From the NCBI GenBank assembly GCA_028703405.1, contig JAQVMY010000001.1, forward strand, positions 1 to 32,000: a stretch of DNA of 32,000 nucleotides, in the 5' to 3' direction. Below are positions 16,701 to 24,933 of the stretch, piece by piece. The stretch comes from Bacilli bacterium. GTDB lineage: Bacteria; Bacillota_I; Bacilli_A; RF39; UBA660. Numbering within the stretch: the first letter of the stretch is position 1; each line of letters begins with the position of its first letter. The notes beneath the pieces were generated by a model, which worked only from the letters and a program-made list of their open reading frames with translations, ran no database searches and was not told where the DNA came from. The position numbers and the translations under genes are program-made.

Positions 16701-19700
16701 ACTGTTGTTTCTTTATTTTTAGGAACTTTCACAGTATTTCTTAAACTAATAATTGGATCTAACACAGTACCCACATAATTTCTAAGTTTTTGATTAAGAC
16801 CTTTCGGTTTAGCGGCAGTGTGTCCTCTTCCAATAAAATTAGAACGATTAGTTTCATACTCAAATTCATTTACTGGCTCATCAATTAATAATCTGTTAAT
16901 CATGTAATATTGATTTTTTGAATCCCTTAATTTTCTATTAACAATAATTGAATTCGTTTCTTCGTCATATTCACTATAAACAAATAAATTATTGAAAGCT
17001 GGATGACTAATATCCTCAATACTTTGACAAAGAATTGGCTCGGTGTATGAAGTTAATTCTAAATATTTATCCTTGTTGCTATTATTTTTAAAAGTAATTT
17101 TTCTTATTTCAGCATTATGTGATCTCGTAACAACAATTTCAGTTGTTGTTATAACATCTTTATCAGTTCTTACAAATTTTACCTTATCTAAAGCAAACAC
17201 AATTTCGTAATTATTAGGTTTGACCTTAGATGGCGCATAAGTATTTGACCATACTCTTTTGCTATGAAGATCCTTAACATACATGAATAATCCATAGTCC
17301 TGTTCAGTAACCTTACGATATCTGTTTAGTTGAATTGTTCTGTATTTACTATAACCAATTCCTTGATCATTGATTATTACACTATATTTAGAGTTAGATA
17401 AAACTGACAACTCTGGAAGAATTGACATATGTCTAAACACTCTAATATCATTAACAAAAGGTTCTTTTTTGTATGTATATTTCTTATACTTTTGAATTTT
17501 AAAATCAATATACGGACGAAGTTGAACTCTTTCCTTGTTTAGAATTTCAATAGCTTGATTTTGAATGTCGCTATTAAAATATTTTTGGATAGCACCATCT
17601 TTTAAGAAATTAGCAAGACTGCTTAAAATCATTCCTTGGTGATGAGAAAAATAAGCTTTAACAGGAACATTATCGAAAAAATCATATGATTCATAAAAAC
17701 CATATTCACCTTCCATTGAAAGTTTATCAAATTTGTTTAAATTGCTAATTACATTCTTTGGAAATAAACTAATTGCTAAAATAGAACTATATGGAGATAC
17801 TACAATACGATTTAATGGTTCTTCTTTTAATTTTAATTGTGGTATTCCAAATGCTTTATATTTATAGTTTTGTCCATCATCAAGTTCGTTATAAGCAGAT
17901 TCAGAGATACCCCAAGGATGCTTTGGATTAATGTTTTTCATGAAATCTACTTGTGCGAAATGGGCGAAATGATAACTTTCATCTAGTATTGTATTTTCAT
18001 AACTTTTCATAAAAATTAATGGCATAAAATATTCAAAACTAGTTCCAGACCAAGATGATAATCCTTTTTGTTTTTTATAAGCAATTAAAGTTTTATCTAA
18101 ACTAAACCAATGTTTAAGAGGAATATCACCTTTAGCAATAGCAACATAACTACCAATTCTACTTTCACTCATAAATTTATTATAATTAAACGGTTCTAAA
18201 TAACCTTTGTCAATATCATAACCAATACTTAGAACATCTAAATCAGTATATAACCATTTAAAATCAGTCTTGCTAATTAATCTCTCAACTGTTTTTAGAA
18301 GTTCTATTTGGTTATGTTTCTTTAAATAACCTTTCACAGACATTAAAGATGCAACAAAGTTACCGCTATCAACACTAGAAATAAAACGGGGTTGCATAAC
18401 TTCCATTGTTCTAATATTATACCAATTGTATAAATGACCATGCCATTTACTTAATTTATCAACATTACATATTACATTTTTAATTAAGTGAATAGATTTT
18501 TCTAAGTCAATAAATTCTAACTCATGGGCAGAAATGATTGATATTAATGACATACCTATATTTGTTGGTGACGTTTTAATATCTTCCTTAATATCACGGT
18601 TCAATTGATAATTATCTGGAATTAAGTAATTATTTTCTTCTGTTAATTGATCTTCGAAAAAGTTCCAAGTCTTAACTGCAATATCATTTAAATATTTTTT
18701 ATTTTCGTCATCAATTTCAGTTTTCTTATCATTAAGTGGTTGACTTATTAAATAAATTATAATTGGACCAAATATAAATAATAAAATAACAGTTAAATGT
18801 ATAAGTGTAAATTGCCCAAAAAGCAATGAATATATCAATATTAAAAGAGCTAGAAAATAATTTAAACTAAATTGTTTTATTGTATTACTTAAATTTGTTT
18901 TAACGAATTTAGCGGCATCATCTGCAGTTATCCAATTAAGTAAATGTTTTTTACTTATAAACATACGATAAAGTGCTTTAGAAAATGAAGTTACATATAG
19001 CTTAGCATTATATGGAATTGCAGCAAAAACAGCAACAAACTTTATAATTATAGCTTTAGCACCAGTCATTACAACACTATAGTACTTTAATGACGAGAAT
19101 AAATTCCTACTTACCATTAAATATTCCATAATTTGTGAAATTAAAGGAAATATACAAACTAACATAACAAAACCAAACCACCAAATAGAATGGTTAGTAA
19201 AGTTAAGTAATGAAATTAAAATTATTAACGTTAAATTTAAATCGACTAAACCACGTCTTATGTTATCAAAAATTTTCCATTTACCTAGTGCAGTTATTGG
19301 ATTTTTTTCATATTCACCGAAAGTATTTTTAACCTTTCCGCGTATCCAACCTACAATTTGCATATCTCCTCTTCCCCATCTTGATCTTCTAGATGCGTCA
19401 ACTAAAAATTGTGAAGGAAAATCATCAATAAGTTCTACATCGACAATATTTCCGCAACTTAAATAATTTCCTTCAAGTAAATCATGACTTAATATTAAAT
19501 TAAGAGGAAATCTGTTTTTTAATACTTGATTTGTTACTTCTAAATCATATATCCCTTTTCCACAAAAACTACCTTCATTAAAAACATCTTGATAAAAAGA
19601 TGGAAATATATAATTATATGGATCTAAGCCACCAATACCTGCGTATAATTGAGAAAATAATGATTCATTACTTGATTCAACATCAGTACTAAGTCTAGGT

Positions 19701-21394
19701 TGTAATATACCATAACCTTTAATTACCTTGTTTTTAGCCTCATTTAAAATAGGTTTATTTAAAGGATGAGCCATTGCACCAACTAATTTCCAAGCAGCAT
19801 CCAAGCCAAGTTGAGTATCAACATCTAAAGTTATTATATATTTAATTCTGTGATTAAAATCATCAAAAGTATGACCTTTGAAATAATCTTGTTTTTCACT
19901 TTCAGTTAAATTACCAAGTAATAGATCATTAAAATGTAGTAAAGCTCCTCTTTTTCTTTCAAAACCTAACCATGAACCTTCACCTTCATTATATTTTCTT
20001 CTTCGATAAATAAAATTAAATGTATCAGCCCCGTATTTATCATTTAATTCTTTAACCCTTTTATAACCAAAAGCAACTATTTTAGGATCATTTTCATGAT
20101 TTTCGTACTTGTTTTCAAAACAATCACCTAGTAAAGTAAAATATAAATTTTTTGTTTTATTAACTAAGTAATATTTTTCTAAACTTTCAAAAACTTGTTC
20201 AATTCTTTTCTCATTTTTAATAATGGTGGGAATAACTACCATTGTTTTATATTCATCAGGAATTCCCTTCGAAAAATTCAGTTTTGGAATAATTTGTGGT
20301 TTATAAAATGTCAAAAACATTTTTTGAACTATAGTAATAATTATTTCACTAAATGGTATAAGTAAAATTAAAAACCCTATCCATCTATAACTTGTTAAAT
20401 ATATTGAAAGGTAATAACTAAGCACAACAGTTGGAACTAAAATAATACCTAAATAAAAAGCAAACTTAAGTTTATAATTATCTTTATTGTTGAAGCTTGC
20501 GCTGATGTTATTACTATCTTCAAATGAATCATTTAAAAATTCTACTAAATCTAAATTACCTTTTTTTGATTTTTCTTTTAAATATGAACGGTATCTTTCC
20601 TTTGTTTCAATAGTCATTTGAGAATAAAATTTATCCTTTTTTAAAACCCTCTCAATATCATTTAATTTTTCATACAATTTATCCCTATCTATAAAACTTA
20701 CATTATTCAAAGTTTGAAAAATATTTTTAATAACGATATTTACTTCTACATTATCAGTATGCTCAGAATTAATAATGTCTCTAATAGACATATTTCTTTC
20801 GTTTAATAGTTCATCAAGTTGCTTAAAAATCAAATTAGAGTAATCACCTAATTCTTTTAAATGTTCATTTAGATATAATATTGAATACTCAGTAGTATTA
20901 TCCACATCAAAATAATCGCTTAATGATATTTTATTTTTATTTAACAATTCAATTTTAAGTTTAATGATTAATTTATTAATTTTCTTTTGTTCTTTTAGTT
21001 TTTTTGCTTCTTTTTCACAAATATTTGAAACCATTCCAATTAAAATCGTTTCAATAATATTAGGAACAATATCTAGTTCTTTATATCTTAAGTCATATCC
21101 AAATTTTTTTTGATAATTGTCTAATTCTTTAATAATTGTTTTTTCATCTATAAGATAATGGTTAGTTTCTAAAATGTCACCAATAATAGTATACATATCT
21201 ACATTTTTATATGTATACTTATATAATTTTTTGTTTTTTCTAAACCTATTTAACTTGTCAAATCTTTCCGCTAACAAATAATAATTATCAACAATCCACT
21301 CATTGATTATTCCAATAAAATAATGATTGTTAATCATTTTTGTTAAAGACTTATAGTGATTTGTTATTTTTCTAAATTTTTTGTTTATATTCAT
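13727..21394 (-). CDS. giant cyclic beta-1,2-glucan synthase-like protein (GT84 - glycoamylase-like - GH94)
   Basis: A 2555-residue membrane protein with the domain order of NdvB/Cgs cyclic beta-1,2-glucan synthases. Residues 1-300 are a charged N-terminal region. Hydrophobic segments lie near 308-355, 730-800 and 850-890. Between the first two clusters is a GT84-like domain with VVIPTIIKNEKRIEQV, LDVDTQL (about 525), HPLNKP, GYGILQPRLSTDVESS, LSHDLLEGNYLSCG and RRSRWGRGDMQ (about 673). At about 950-1310 is a glycoamylase-like (cyclisation, GH189-type) domain with PRFISSVDSGNF, WSGTSFEYFMP and FSHHQGMILSSL. Two beta-rich regions follow, then a GH94 (alpha/alpha)6 domain from about 2080 with GGDWNDGMN (about 2235), where the Asp is the general acid that trims chains. 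Expected role: UDP-glucose to beta-1,2-glucan at the membrane. Family members usually read RGDWQ; here it is RGDMQ. Alternative: a phosphorylase-fused glucan enzyme of other linkage. Confidence 0.85.
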   Translation of the reverse strand: MNINKKFRKITNHYKSLTKMINNHYFIGIINEWIVDNYYLLAERFDKLNRFRKNKKLYKYTYKNVDMYTIIGDILETNHYLIDEKTIIKELDNYQKKFGYDLRYKELDIVPNIIETILIGMVSNICEKEAKKLKEQKKINKLIIKLKIELLNKNKISLSDYFDVDNTTEYSILYLNEHLKELGDYSNLIFKQLDELLNERNMSIRDIINSEHTDNVEVNIVIKNIFQTLNNVSFIDRDKLYEKLNDIERVLKKDKFYSQMTIETKERYRSYLKEKSKKGNLDLVEFLNDSFEDSNNISASFNNKDNYKLKFAFYLGIILVPTVVLSYYLSIYLTSYRWIGFLILLIPFSEIIITIVQKMFLTFYKPQIIPKLNFSKGIPDEYKTMVVIPTIIKNEKRIEQVFESLEKYYLVNKTKNLYFTLLGDCFENKYENHENDPKIVAFGYKRVKELNDKYGADTFNFIYRRRKYNEGEGSWLGFERKRGALLHFNDLLLGNLTESEKQDYFKGHTFDDFNHRIKYIITLDVDTQLGLDAAWKLVGAMAHPLNKPILNEAKNKVIKGYGILQPRLSTDVESSNESLFSQLYAGIGGLDPYNYIFPSFYQDVFNEGSFCGKGIYDLEVTNQVLKNRFPLNLILSHDLLEGNYLSCGNIVDVELIDDFPSQFLVDASRRSRWGRGDMQIVGWIRGKVKNTFGEYEKNPITALGKWKIFDNIRRGLVDLNLTLIILISLLNFTNHSIWWFGFVMLVCIFPLISQIMEYLMVSRNLFSSLKYYSVVMTGAKAIIIKFVAVFAAIPYNAKLYVTSFSKALYRMFISKKHLLNWITADDAAKFVKTNLSNTIKQFSLNYFLALLILIYSLLFGQFTLIHLTVILLFIFGPIIIYLISQPLNDKKTEIDDENKKYLNDIAVKTWNFFEDQLTEENNYLIPDNYQLNRDIKEDIKTSPTNIGMSLISIISAHELEFIDLEKSIHLIKNVICNVDKLSKWHGHLYNWYNIRTMEVMQPRFISSVDSGNFVASLMSVKGYLKKHNQIELLKTVERLISKTDFKWLYTDLDVLSIGYDIDKGYLEPFNYNKFMSESRIGSYVAIAKGDIPLKHWFSLDKTLIAYKKQKGLSSWSGTSFEYFMPLIFMKSYENTILDESYHFAHFAQVDFMKNINPKHPWGISESAYNELDDGQNYKYKAFGIPQLKLKEEPLNRIVVSPYSSILAISLFPKNVISNLNKFDKLSMEGEYGFYESYDFFDNVPVKAYFSHHQGMILSSLANFLKDGAIQKYFNSDIQNQAIEILNKERVQLRPYIDFKIQKYKKYTYKKEPFVNDIRVFRHMSILPELSVLSNSKYSVIINDQGIGYSKYRTIQLNRYRKVTEQDYGLFMYVKDLHSKRVWSNTYAPSKVKPNNYEIVFALDKVKFVRTDKDVITTTEIVVTRSHNAEIRKITFKNNSNKDKYLELTSYTEPILCQSIEDISHPAFNNLFVYSEYDEETNSIIVNRKLRDSKNQYYMINRLLIDEPVNEFEYETNRSNFIGRGHTAAKPKGLNQKLRNYVGTVLDPIISLRNTVKVPKNKETTVYLISGFGKSKKQVLDIVNTYSNKQTIIEKGFEEATIMSNITSKMVNITVNDMRLYNTMLNYLLQTRYITINEEVFNNLRNNTLNQRNLWTFGISGDRPIILLNVQDLEDLSLIKELLHAFEYYKSKSVLIDLVVINSPISEHAKIISKEIEDEKYHMYALNSFFKIPGDIHVLDRDSINEEEYNLLRTVSRLTIDGKQHKSLQEYINVLQRLNTVNIKKIEIENHNSPVVYDKSQIKYFNEYGGFINNGKEYLITNQNTPHAWSNVISNKNFGTIITNNNCGFTYALNSQEYKLTSWSNDVLIRDSSEGFKINDIGINFNLVKHGFGYSQFSGNLKKLDIKLTQFVATEDNVKLYKIELKNNSARKQKVALKFWINPNLGFTEEKTSRYLLSDFNEEDNFLSIRNVYSQNFSNIYTFMSSNLKIDNVLNNNLLFKEIEVSFYLDEKEERELSFMLGATTSDNLQPLVKKYSDVNVVNKEFDKVVSNWNERLTKVQVKTPDDSFNYMVNGWALYQSMASRIQAKAGYYQVGGAFGYRDQLQDSMNICSVEPSITREQIIINAKHQFAEGDVLHWWHVSSNSGLRSLYKDDFLWLVYATSEYINITEDMSILDELIPFVEGSSLEPGEHEKLIDYRFSEESVSLYEHCKLSIHKAMNELGENGLPLMGGGDWNDGMNKIGIEGKGTSVWLGFFLYMMVEKFINITKKYNDKISVSEYLDFNKKLKGNLRKNAWDGHHYVRAFFDNENVVGSHVNEECSIDLISQSFAILSGVADNKQNKIIVDAVEKELVDKDLRIIKLLTPAFKNNKDYPGYIMDYPKGIRENGGQYTHATAWYIMALLKLNKPDLAYKHYQMINPINRTLTPDDVLKYKVEPYVFAADVYSNEQFKAQGGWTWYTGTSAWFYKVALVDILGFSLRGNKLYIKPNVSKSWDKYSITYKYKETIYEIEVLLNNPNDEIILDNEVIKTDFIELEDDKKIHKVVVKVGEKNDNI

Positions 21395-21419
21395 ACTTCA
21401 TCATTCCTTTTACATATTC

Positions 21420-21428
21420 ATTATACCA
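21420..21428 (-). promoter_or_regulatory. extended -10 promoter of the glucan synthase operon
   Basis: The minus strand reads TGGTATAAT, a TGn extension with a perfect TATAAT, and a weak TTCAAT 17 bases further upstream. The predicted start lies about 18 bases before the gene's ATG, with AAAGGA in the leader. This is the only promoter seen for the three-gene operon. Confidence 0.55.
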
Positions 21429-21520
21429 TAATGTTACAAATTATTGAAATAATTGAATTTAAAAATTATGGTTATATTATGAAATATTTATAAATTGTTA
21501 TTTATTATAATGGCGAAAAG

Positions 21521-21542
21521 AACTAATCATATTTGATTAGTT
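21521..21542 (-). terminator. terminator of feoAB
   Basis: A perfect 9-base stem, AACTAATCA (21521-21529) and TGATTAGTT (21534-21542), with a 4-base loop; the minus-strand RNA continues CTTTTCG. It lies 27 bases after the feoB stop. The stem is nearly identical to the terminator at 11139-11164. Confidence 0.7.
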
Positions 21543-21568
21543 TAAATTCATATAAAATTATTTTCAAA

Positions 21569-23668
21569 TTAGATTAATCCAAGAAAACGAACAATCGTAG
21601 TAATAGTAAAACATATAACAATTCCTATGATTGTTGGAACCAAAAAAGAAATTGCAGTCCATTTCCAACTTTGAGTTTCTTTTTTTATAGTCAAACAGGT
21701 CGTACCGCAGGGCCAGTGGATAAGCGAAAATAACATTACACATATAGCTGTTAACCAAGTCCAGCCATTACTAACAAACAAGGTTTTAAGTTCTGCAAGA
21801 TTGCCAATATCAACCATGCTGCTTGATGCCGTATAACTCATAATAATAATAGGTATAACTATTTCATTGGCAGGAAACCCTAAAATAAAAGCCATCAGAA
21901 TATACCCATCTAATCCTATAAGAGTAGCAAACGGATCTAAGAAATTAGCGCACCTTGTTAAAATACTAATGTTACCAATATTAATATTAGCCATAACCCA
22001 AATAAGCAAACCTGCGGGAATGGCAATTAGTACTGCCCTACTTAAAACAAATAAAGTTCGATCAAAAATAGAGCGTATTATAACCTTAGCAATTTGTGGT
22101 TTTCGATACGGAGGTAACTCTAAAATAAAATTTGATGGTAATCCCTTTAAAATTGTTTTTGATAAAACCTTAGAAATAAACAAGGTCATTATTACCCCTA
22201 AAACAATTATAGAAGTTAATAAAAGTGTGGAAACCAATGATCGAAAGGGAGTTGCCACAAACCCTGCAAAAAACATTGTTATAACTGCAATCAGTGTTGG
22301 AAATCTACCATTACATGGTACGAAATTATTTGTAATAATTGCTATTAATCTTTCCCTAGGAGAATCAATTATTCGACATCCTATTACTCCTACAGCATTA
22401 CAACCAAATCCCATGCACATAGTTAAGGCTTGCTTACCACAAGCACAAGATTTTTTAAATAGTTTATCAAGATTAAATGCTATTCTAGGTAAATAACCTG
22501 AATCTTCAAGAATTGTAAATAGTGGAAAGAAAATAGCCATTGGTGGTAGCATCACCGAAACAACCCAAGCAAGAGTTCGGTATACTCCCAAAACAAGAAT
22601 TCCATGAACCCAAGATGGCGCATTTATCCACAAGAAAAATTCAGTTAGATAATCTTCAATAAAAAACAGGCCATTTGCAATAAGTGATGATGGGTAATTA
22701 GCCCCAATTATTGTTATATAAAAAATCAAACTTAGTAAAACAATCATTACAGGAATACCAAATAATTTTGAAGTAAGAATCTTATCAATATTACGATCTT
22801 TATAATTATAATCCTCGTTTTTTAAAAAAACAACTTTATTACTTATTGTTTCCGATAATTGAATAAGTCTTGAAACCAATTTATCACACAAGTTATTTTG
22901 ATCTATTCCATTAAGTAACAAATTATTTCGACTCCTTTTTATAATATCTAATAATCGGTCTTGTTTCAATAAATCAACATTATAATATTTAAAAAATGAT
23001 TCTAAAAATGATTTATTACCTTCAATTAATTTTAGAGTTAACCAATTAGTAATAGTCTTATCATTTATTATGTTTTTTAATTCTGATGATACTTTTTTTA
23101 TTTCATCTTCTATTATATCTTCGTATTTTATAGTTATAGATTTTATATCGTTATTAAGGTTTATTTCTTGGACTTTTTTCATTAACTCTTTCATTCCAAT
23201 ACCTTTATTAGCACTTGTTCCAACAACTGGGACACCTAGTTCTGACGAAAGTTTTTCTAAATTAATATCAATGCCTTTGCGTTTAGCTTCATCCATTAAA
23301 TTAACACAAACCACAACGCTAGAAGTAATTTCAAGGGTTTGAAGTACCAAATTTAAATTTCTTTCCAAACAAGTAGCATCGACTACAACTATTGTCACAA
23401 ATGGATTGCCAAAACATATAAAATCACGGGCTACTTCCTCATCAATAGAGTTAGACATTAATGAATAAGTACCAGGTAAATCCACCAAAATATATTTTGT
23501 TTCTTCATAAGTGTAACTACCTTGCGTAACAGTTACAGTTTTACCAGGCCAATTACCTGTATGTTGATTTAATCCTGTCAAGTTATTAAATACTGTACTC
23601 TTACCAACATTGGGGTTTCCCGCTAATGCAATGACTATATCATTAGTCGTTCTTTTTACTAAATCCAT
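21569..23668 (-). CDS. feoB: ferrous iron transporter FeoB
   Basis: A 699-residue inner-membrane Fe(II) importer with an N-terminal G domain: G1 GNPNVGKST (17-25), G3 DLPGTYSL, G4 NLMD, G5 SANKG. A helical linker leads to the membrane part from about residue 310. The first Gate region has CGKQALTMCMGFGCNAVGVI followed by PCNGRFPTLI, carrying the cysteines and polar residues thought to line the path for iron; the second Gate region ends with FILGFPANEIVIPI. The C-terminus has cysteine-containing helices (LIHWPCGTTCLTI). All GTPase motifs are intact. The ATG at 23668-23666 follows GAGGGGA, 13 bases after feoA. Regulation is probably by the divergent DtxR-family protein. Confidence 0.96.
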   Translation of the reverse strand: MDLVKRTTNDIVIALAGNPNVGKSTVFNNLTGLNQHTGNWPGKTVTVTQGSYTYEETKYILVDLPGTYSLMSNSIDEEVARDFICFGNPFVTIVVVDATCLERNLNLVLQTLEITSSVVVCVNLMDEAKRKGIDINLEKLSSELGVPVVGTSANKGIGMKELMKKVQEINLNNDIKSITIKYEDIIEDEIKKVSSELKNIINDKTITNWLTLKLIEGNKSFLESFFKYYNVDLLKQDRLLDIIKRSRNNLLLNGIDQNNLCDKLVSRLIQLSETISNKVVFLKNEDYNYKDRNIDKILTSKLFGIPVMIVLLSLIFYITIIGANYPSSLIANGLFFIEDYLTEFFLWINAPSWVHGILVLGVYRTLAWVVSVMLPPMAIFFPLFTILEDSGYLPRIAFNLDKLFKKSCACGKQALTMCMGFGCNAVGVIGCRIIDSPRERLIAIITNNFVPCNGRFPTLIAVITMFFAGFVATPFRSLVSTLLLTSIIVLGVIMTLFISKVLSKTILKGLPSNFILELPPYRKPQIAKVIIRSIFDRTLFVLSRAVLIAIPAGLLIWVMANINIGNISILTRCANFLDPFATLIGLDGYILMAFILGFPANEIVIPIIIMSYTASSSMVDIGNLAELKTLFVSNGWTWLTAICVMLFSLIHWPCGTTCLTIKKETQSWKWTAISFLVPTIIGIVICFTITTIVRFLGLI

Positions 23669-23681
23669 AAAATAATCCCCT

Positions 23682-23924
23682 CTATCCCATTAATCTTTCA
23701 ATCAAAATGTTTGAAGCAATTTCAGATCTAAGAGCAATAACAGCACCTCTTATTGAATATGCAACAGGGTCACCAAAAGGACTTTTTTGTAAAACCTCAA
23801 TCTCAGTATTTTCAATAAGACCAAGATCTAGTAATCTCCTTTTAATAGAATTATCGACAGTAATTTTTTTTATTTTACCTTTTTCATTAATCCTTAATTC
23901 TGTTAAGGGAATATTATTATACAT
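23682..23924 (-). CDS. feoA: ferrous iron transport accessory protein FeoA
   Basis: An 80-residue SH3-like cytosolic protein that works with FeoB. The family pattern is clear: KRRLLDLGLIENTEIEVL, then SPFGDPVAYSIRG and IALRSEIASNI. The SD site AAGGAGATG is close to consensus. It is the first gene of feoAB; its start faces the DtxR-family gene across 116 bases holding two dyads. Confidence 0.93.
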   Translation of the reverse strand: MYNNIPLTELRINEKGKIKKITVDNSIKRRLLDLGLIENTEIEVLQKSPFGDPVAYSIRGAVIALRSEIASNILIERLMG

Positions 23925-23935
23925 AAAACATCTCC

Positions 23936-23989
23936 TTAATTTAGTCCCGGGAAAATATGCCCTATATTAAAGTATGATAAAATTATCAT
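23936..23989. promoter_or_regulatory. candidate metalloregulator operators between feoA and the DtxR-family gene
   Basis: Two dyads lie in the divergent intergenic region. At 23974-23989, ATGATAA and TTATCAT form perfect 7-base arms around AA. At 23936-23970, TTAATTTAG and CTATATTAA are 9-base arms with one mismatch around a 17-base centre that includes the perfect palindrome TCCCGGGA (23945-23952). The second overlaps the feoA ribosome site. Binding by the adjacent regulator is inferred from position. Confidence 0.5.
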
Positions 23990-24040
23990 TATGTTCATCA
24001 CTAAACATAAAATATTATAAAAAGGAAATGAGATGATTTA

Positions 24041-24502
24041 ATGAGTGAAAAGTTCCATACAGTAAGGGGATATGAATTGCAAAACAGTCAAAAAAAAATC
24101 ACTCCTGCTATGGAAGACTACTTAGAAATGATTTATCGCCATAATTTAGATATTGATTATATTAGGACCAATGAATTAGCAAAATTATTAAATGTTAGAA
24201 ACTCATCGGTTACAAAAATGATTCAAAAATTAGAGCAATTAGAGCTCTTAAATCATCCCAAATACGGGGTCATAAAATTAACAAAGAAAGGTCAAAAAAT
24301 GGGTGACTTTCTTTTAAAAAGACATATAACAATAGAAAAATTTTTAACTTTATTAGGAATTAAAGAAAATATCTTAATTGAAACTGAACTCATAGAACAT
24401 GTTTTAAGTTCAAACACAATAAATATGATTAATGATTTAAATTGTTTTCTAGAAAAAGATGATATTTTAAATAAATATAACGATTTTAAAAACAAAGACT
24501 AA
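24041..24502 (+). CDS. DtxR/MntR-family metal-dependent repressor
   Basis: A 153-residue winged-helix repressor. The DNA-binding part covers about 20-90 with helix-turn-helix NELAKLLNVRNSSVTKMIQK. The dimer/metal part follows. By alignment with Bacillus MntR all six ligands are present: D26 and E29 (MEDYLE), H95 (KRHITIEKFL), and E116, E119, H120 (ETELIEH). DtxR-type iron sensors have Met and Cys at two of these places, so the metal site looks MntR-like. There is no SH3-like C-terminal domain, as in MntR. Compared with MntR it has about 19 extra N-terminal residues. The gene diverges from feoAB, so iron is the expected signal from context and manganese from the ligands. The start ATG follows AAAGGAAATGAGATGATTTA. 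Confidence 0.9.
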   Translation: MSEKFHTVRGYELQNSQKKITPAMEDYLEMIYRHNLDIDYIRTNELAKLLNVRNSSVTKMIQKLEQLELLNHPKYGVIKLTKKGQKMGDFLLKRHITIEKFLTLLGIKENILIETELIEHVLSSNTINMINDLNCFLEKDDILNKYNDFKNKD

Positions 24503-24616
24503 TAGTTAATTCATTAATCCTTATCACAATAAGAAACTAATATAAGTAATTATAAGGTCATTGAAATTACATTGATATTATTATCGGTAATATATTAACT
24601 TAGAGGGGGGGATTCC

Positions 24617-24850
24617 ATGAATCAATGCACAAATAGGTTTATATTACCAACTTTATTGTTTTATCTTGGTTTCTTATTTTTAGGTTCTTTAGTAGGTCTA
24701 ACTATTGGTTTATTCTTTGGTGGGATTTTAATTTCAGTAATTATCGGGGCTTTTATAGGTATAACGTTAGCAATCATTGTTAACGCCATAGTATTAATTA
24801 TAGTAAATAAAACCTGCTTTAGAAACTTCTTAGATTGCTGTAATAAATAA
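24617..24850 (+). CDS. small glycine-rich two-helix membrane protein with terminal cysteines
   Basis: A 77-residue protein with two hydrophobic segments, about 10-36 and 38-64, rich in Gly (GLFFGGILISVIIGAFIG) like glycine-zipper proteins that oligomerise in membranes. Cysteines occur only outside the helices: C4 near the N-terminus and C67, C74, C75 at the end (FLDCCNK). It has a strong site, AGAGGGGGGG, five bases before the ATG and its own terminator directly downstream, so it is a single-gene unit. I do not recognise the family. It might be a spore- or envelope-associated membrane peptide, given that the next plus-strand gene is also a small cysteine-containing protein, but that is speculation. 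Confidence 0.7.
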   Translation: MNQCTNRFILPTLLFYLGFLFLGSLVGLTIGLFFGGILISVIIGAFIGITLAIIVNAIVLIIVNKTCFRNFLDCCNK

Positions 24851-24862
24851 GTCTGTTATTCT

Positions 24863-24886
24863 GGAAAGGTTTATCCTTTCCTTTTT
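24863..24886 (+). terminator. terminator of the small membrane protein gene
   Basis: Perfect stem GGAAAGG (24863-24869) and CCTTTCC (24875-24881), 5-base loop, then TTTTT. It lies 12 bases after the stop codon; a textbook intrinsic terminator. Confidence 0.9.
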
Positions 24887-24904
24887 AGTTGTTAATTTTT
24901 GATG

Positions 24905-24933
24905 AAAAAAGGAAGATTTTATTCTCTTCCTTT
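24905..24933 (-). terminator. terminator of the 24919-25638 gene, stop codon in the loop
   Basis: Perfect 9-base stem AAAGGAAGA (24908-24916) and TCTTCCTTT (24925-24933). On the minus strand the 3' arm runs on into TTTTTTC. The TAA stop at 24921-24919 is within the 8-base loop, so the last codons of the gene form one arm. Confidence 0.85.

Noticed and set aside
402-21394. Reading TGA as tryptophan (Mycoplasma code), suggested by low GC and short 5S.
   Set aside because: pcrA, fic, gerAA and the glucan synthase all end naturally at TGA at the expected family C-termini.
21867-22496. A long plus-strand open frame of 209 codons opposite feoB.
   Set aside because: It is antisense to a fully conserved FeoB membrane domain, lacks a ribosome site and has the composition of a shadow frame.
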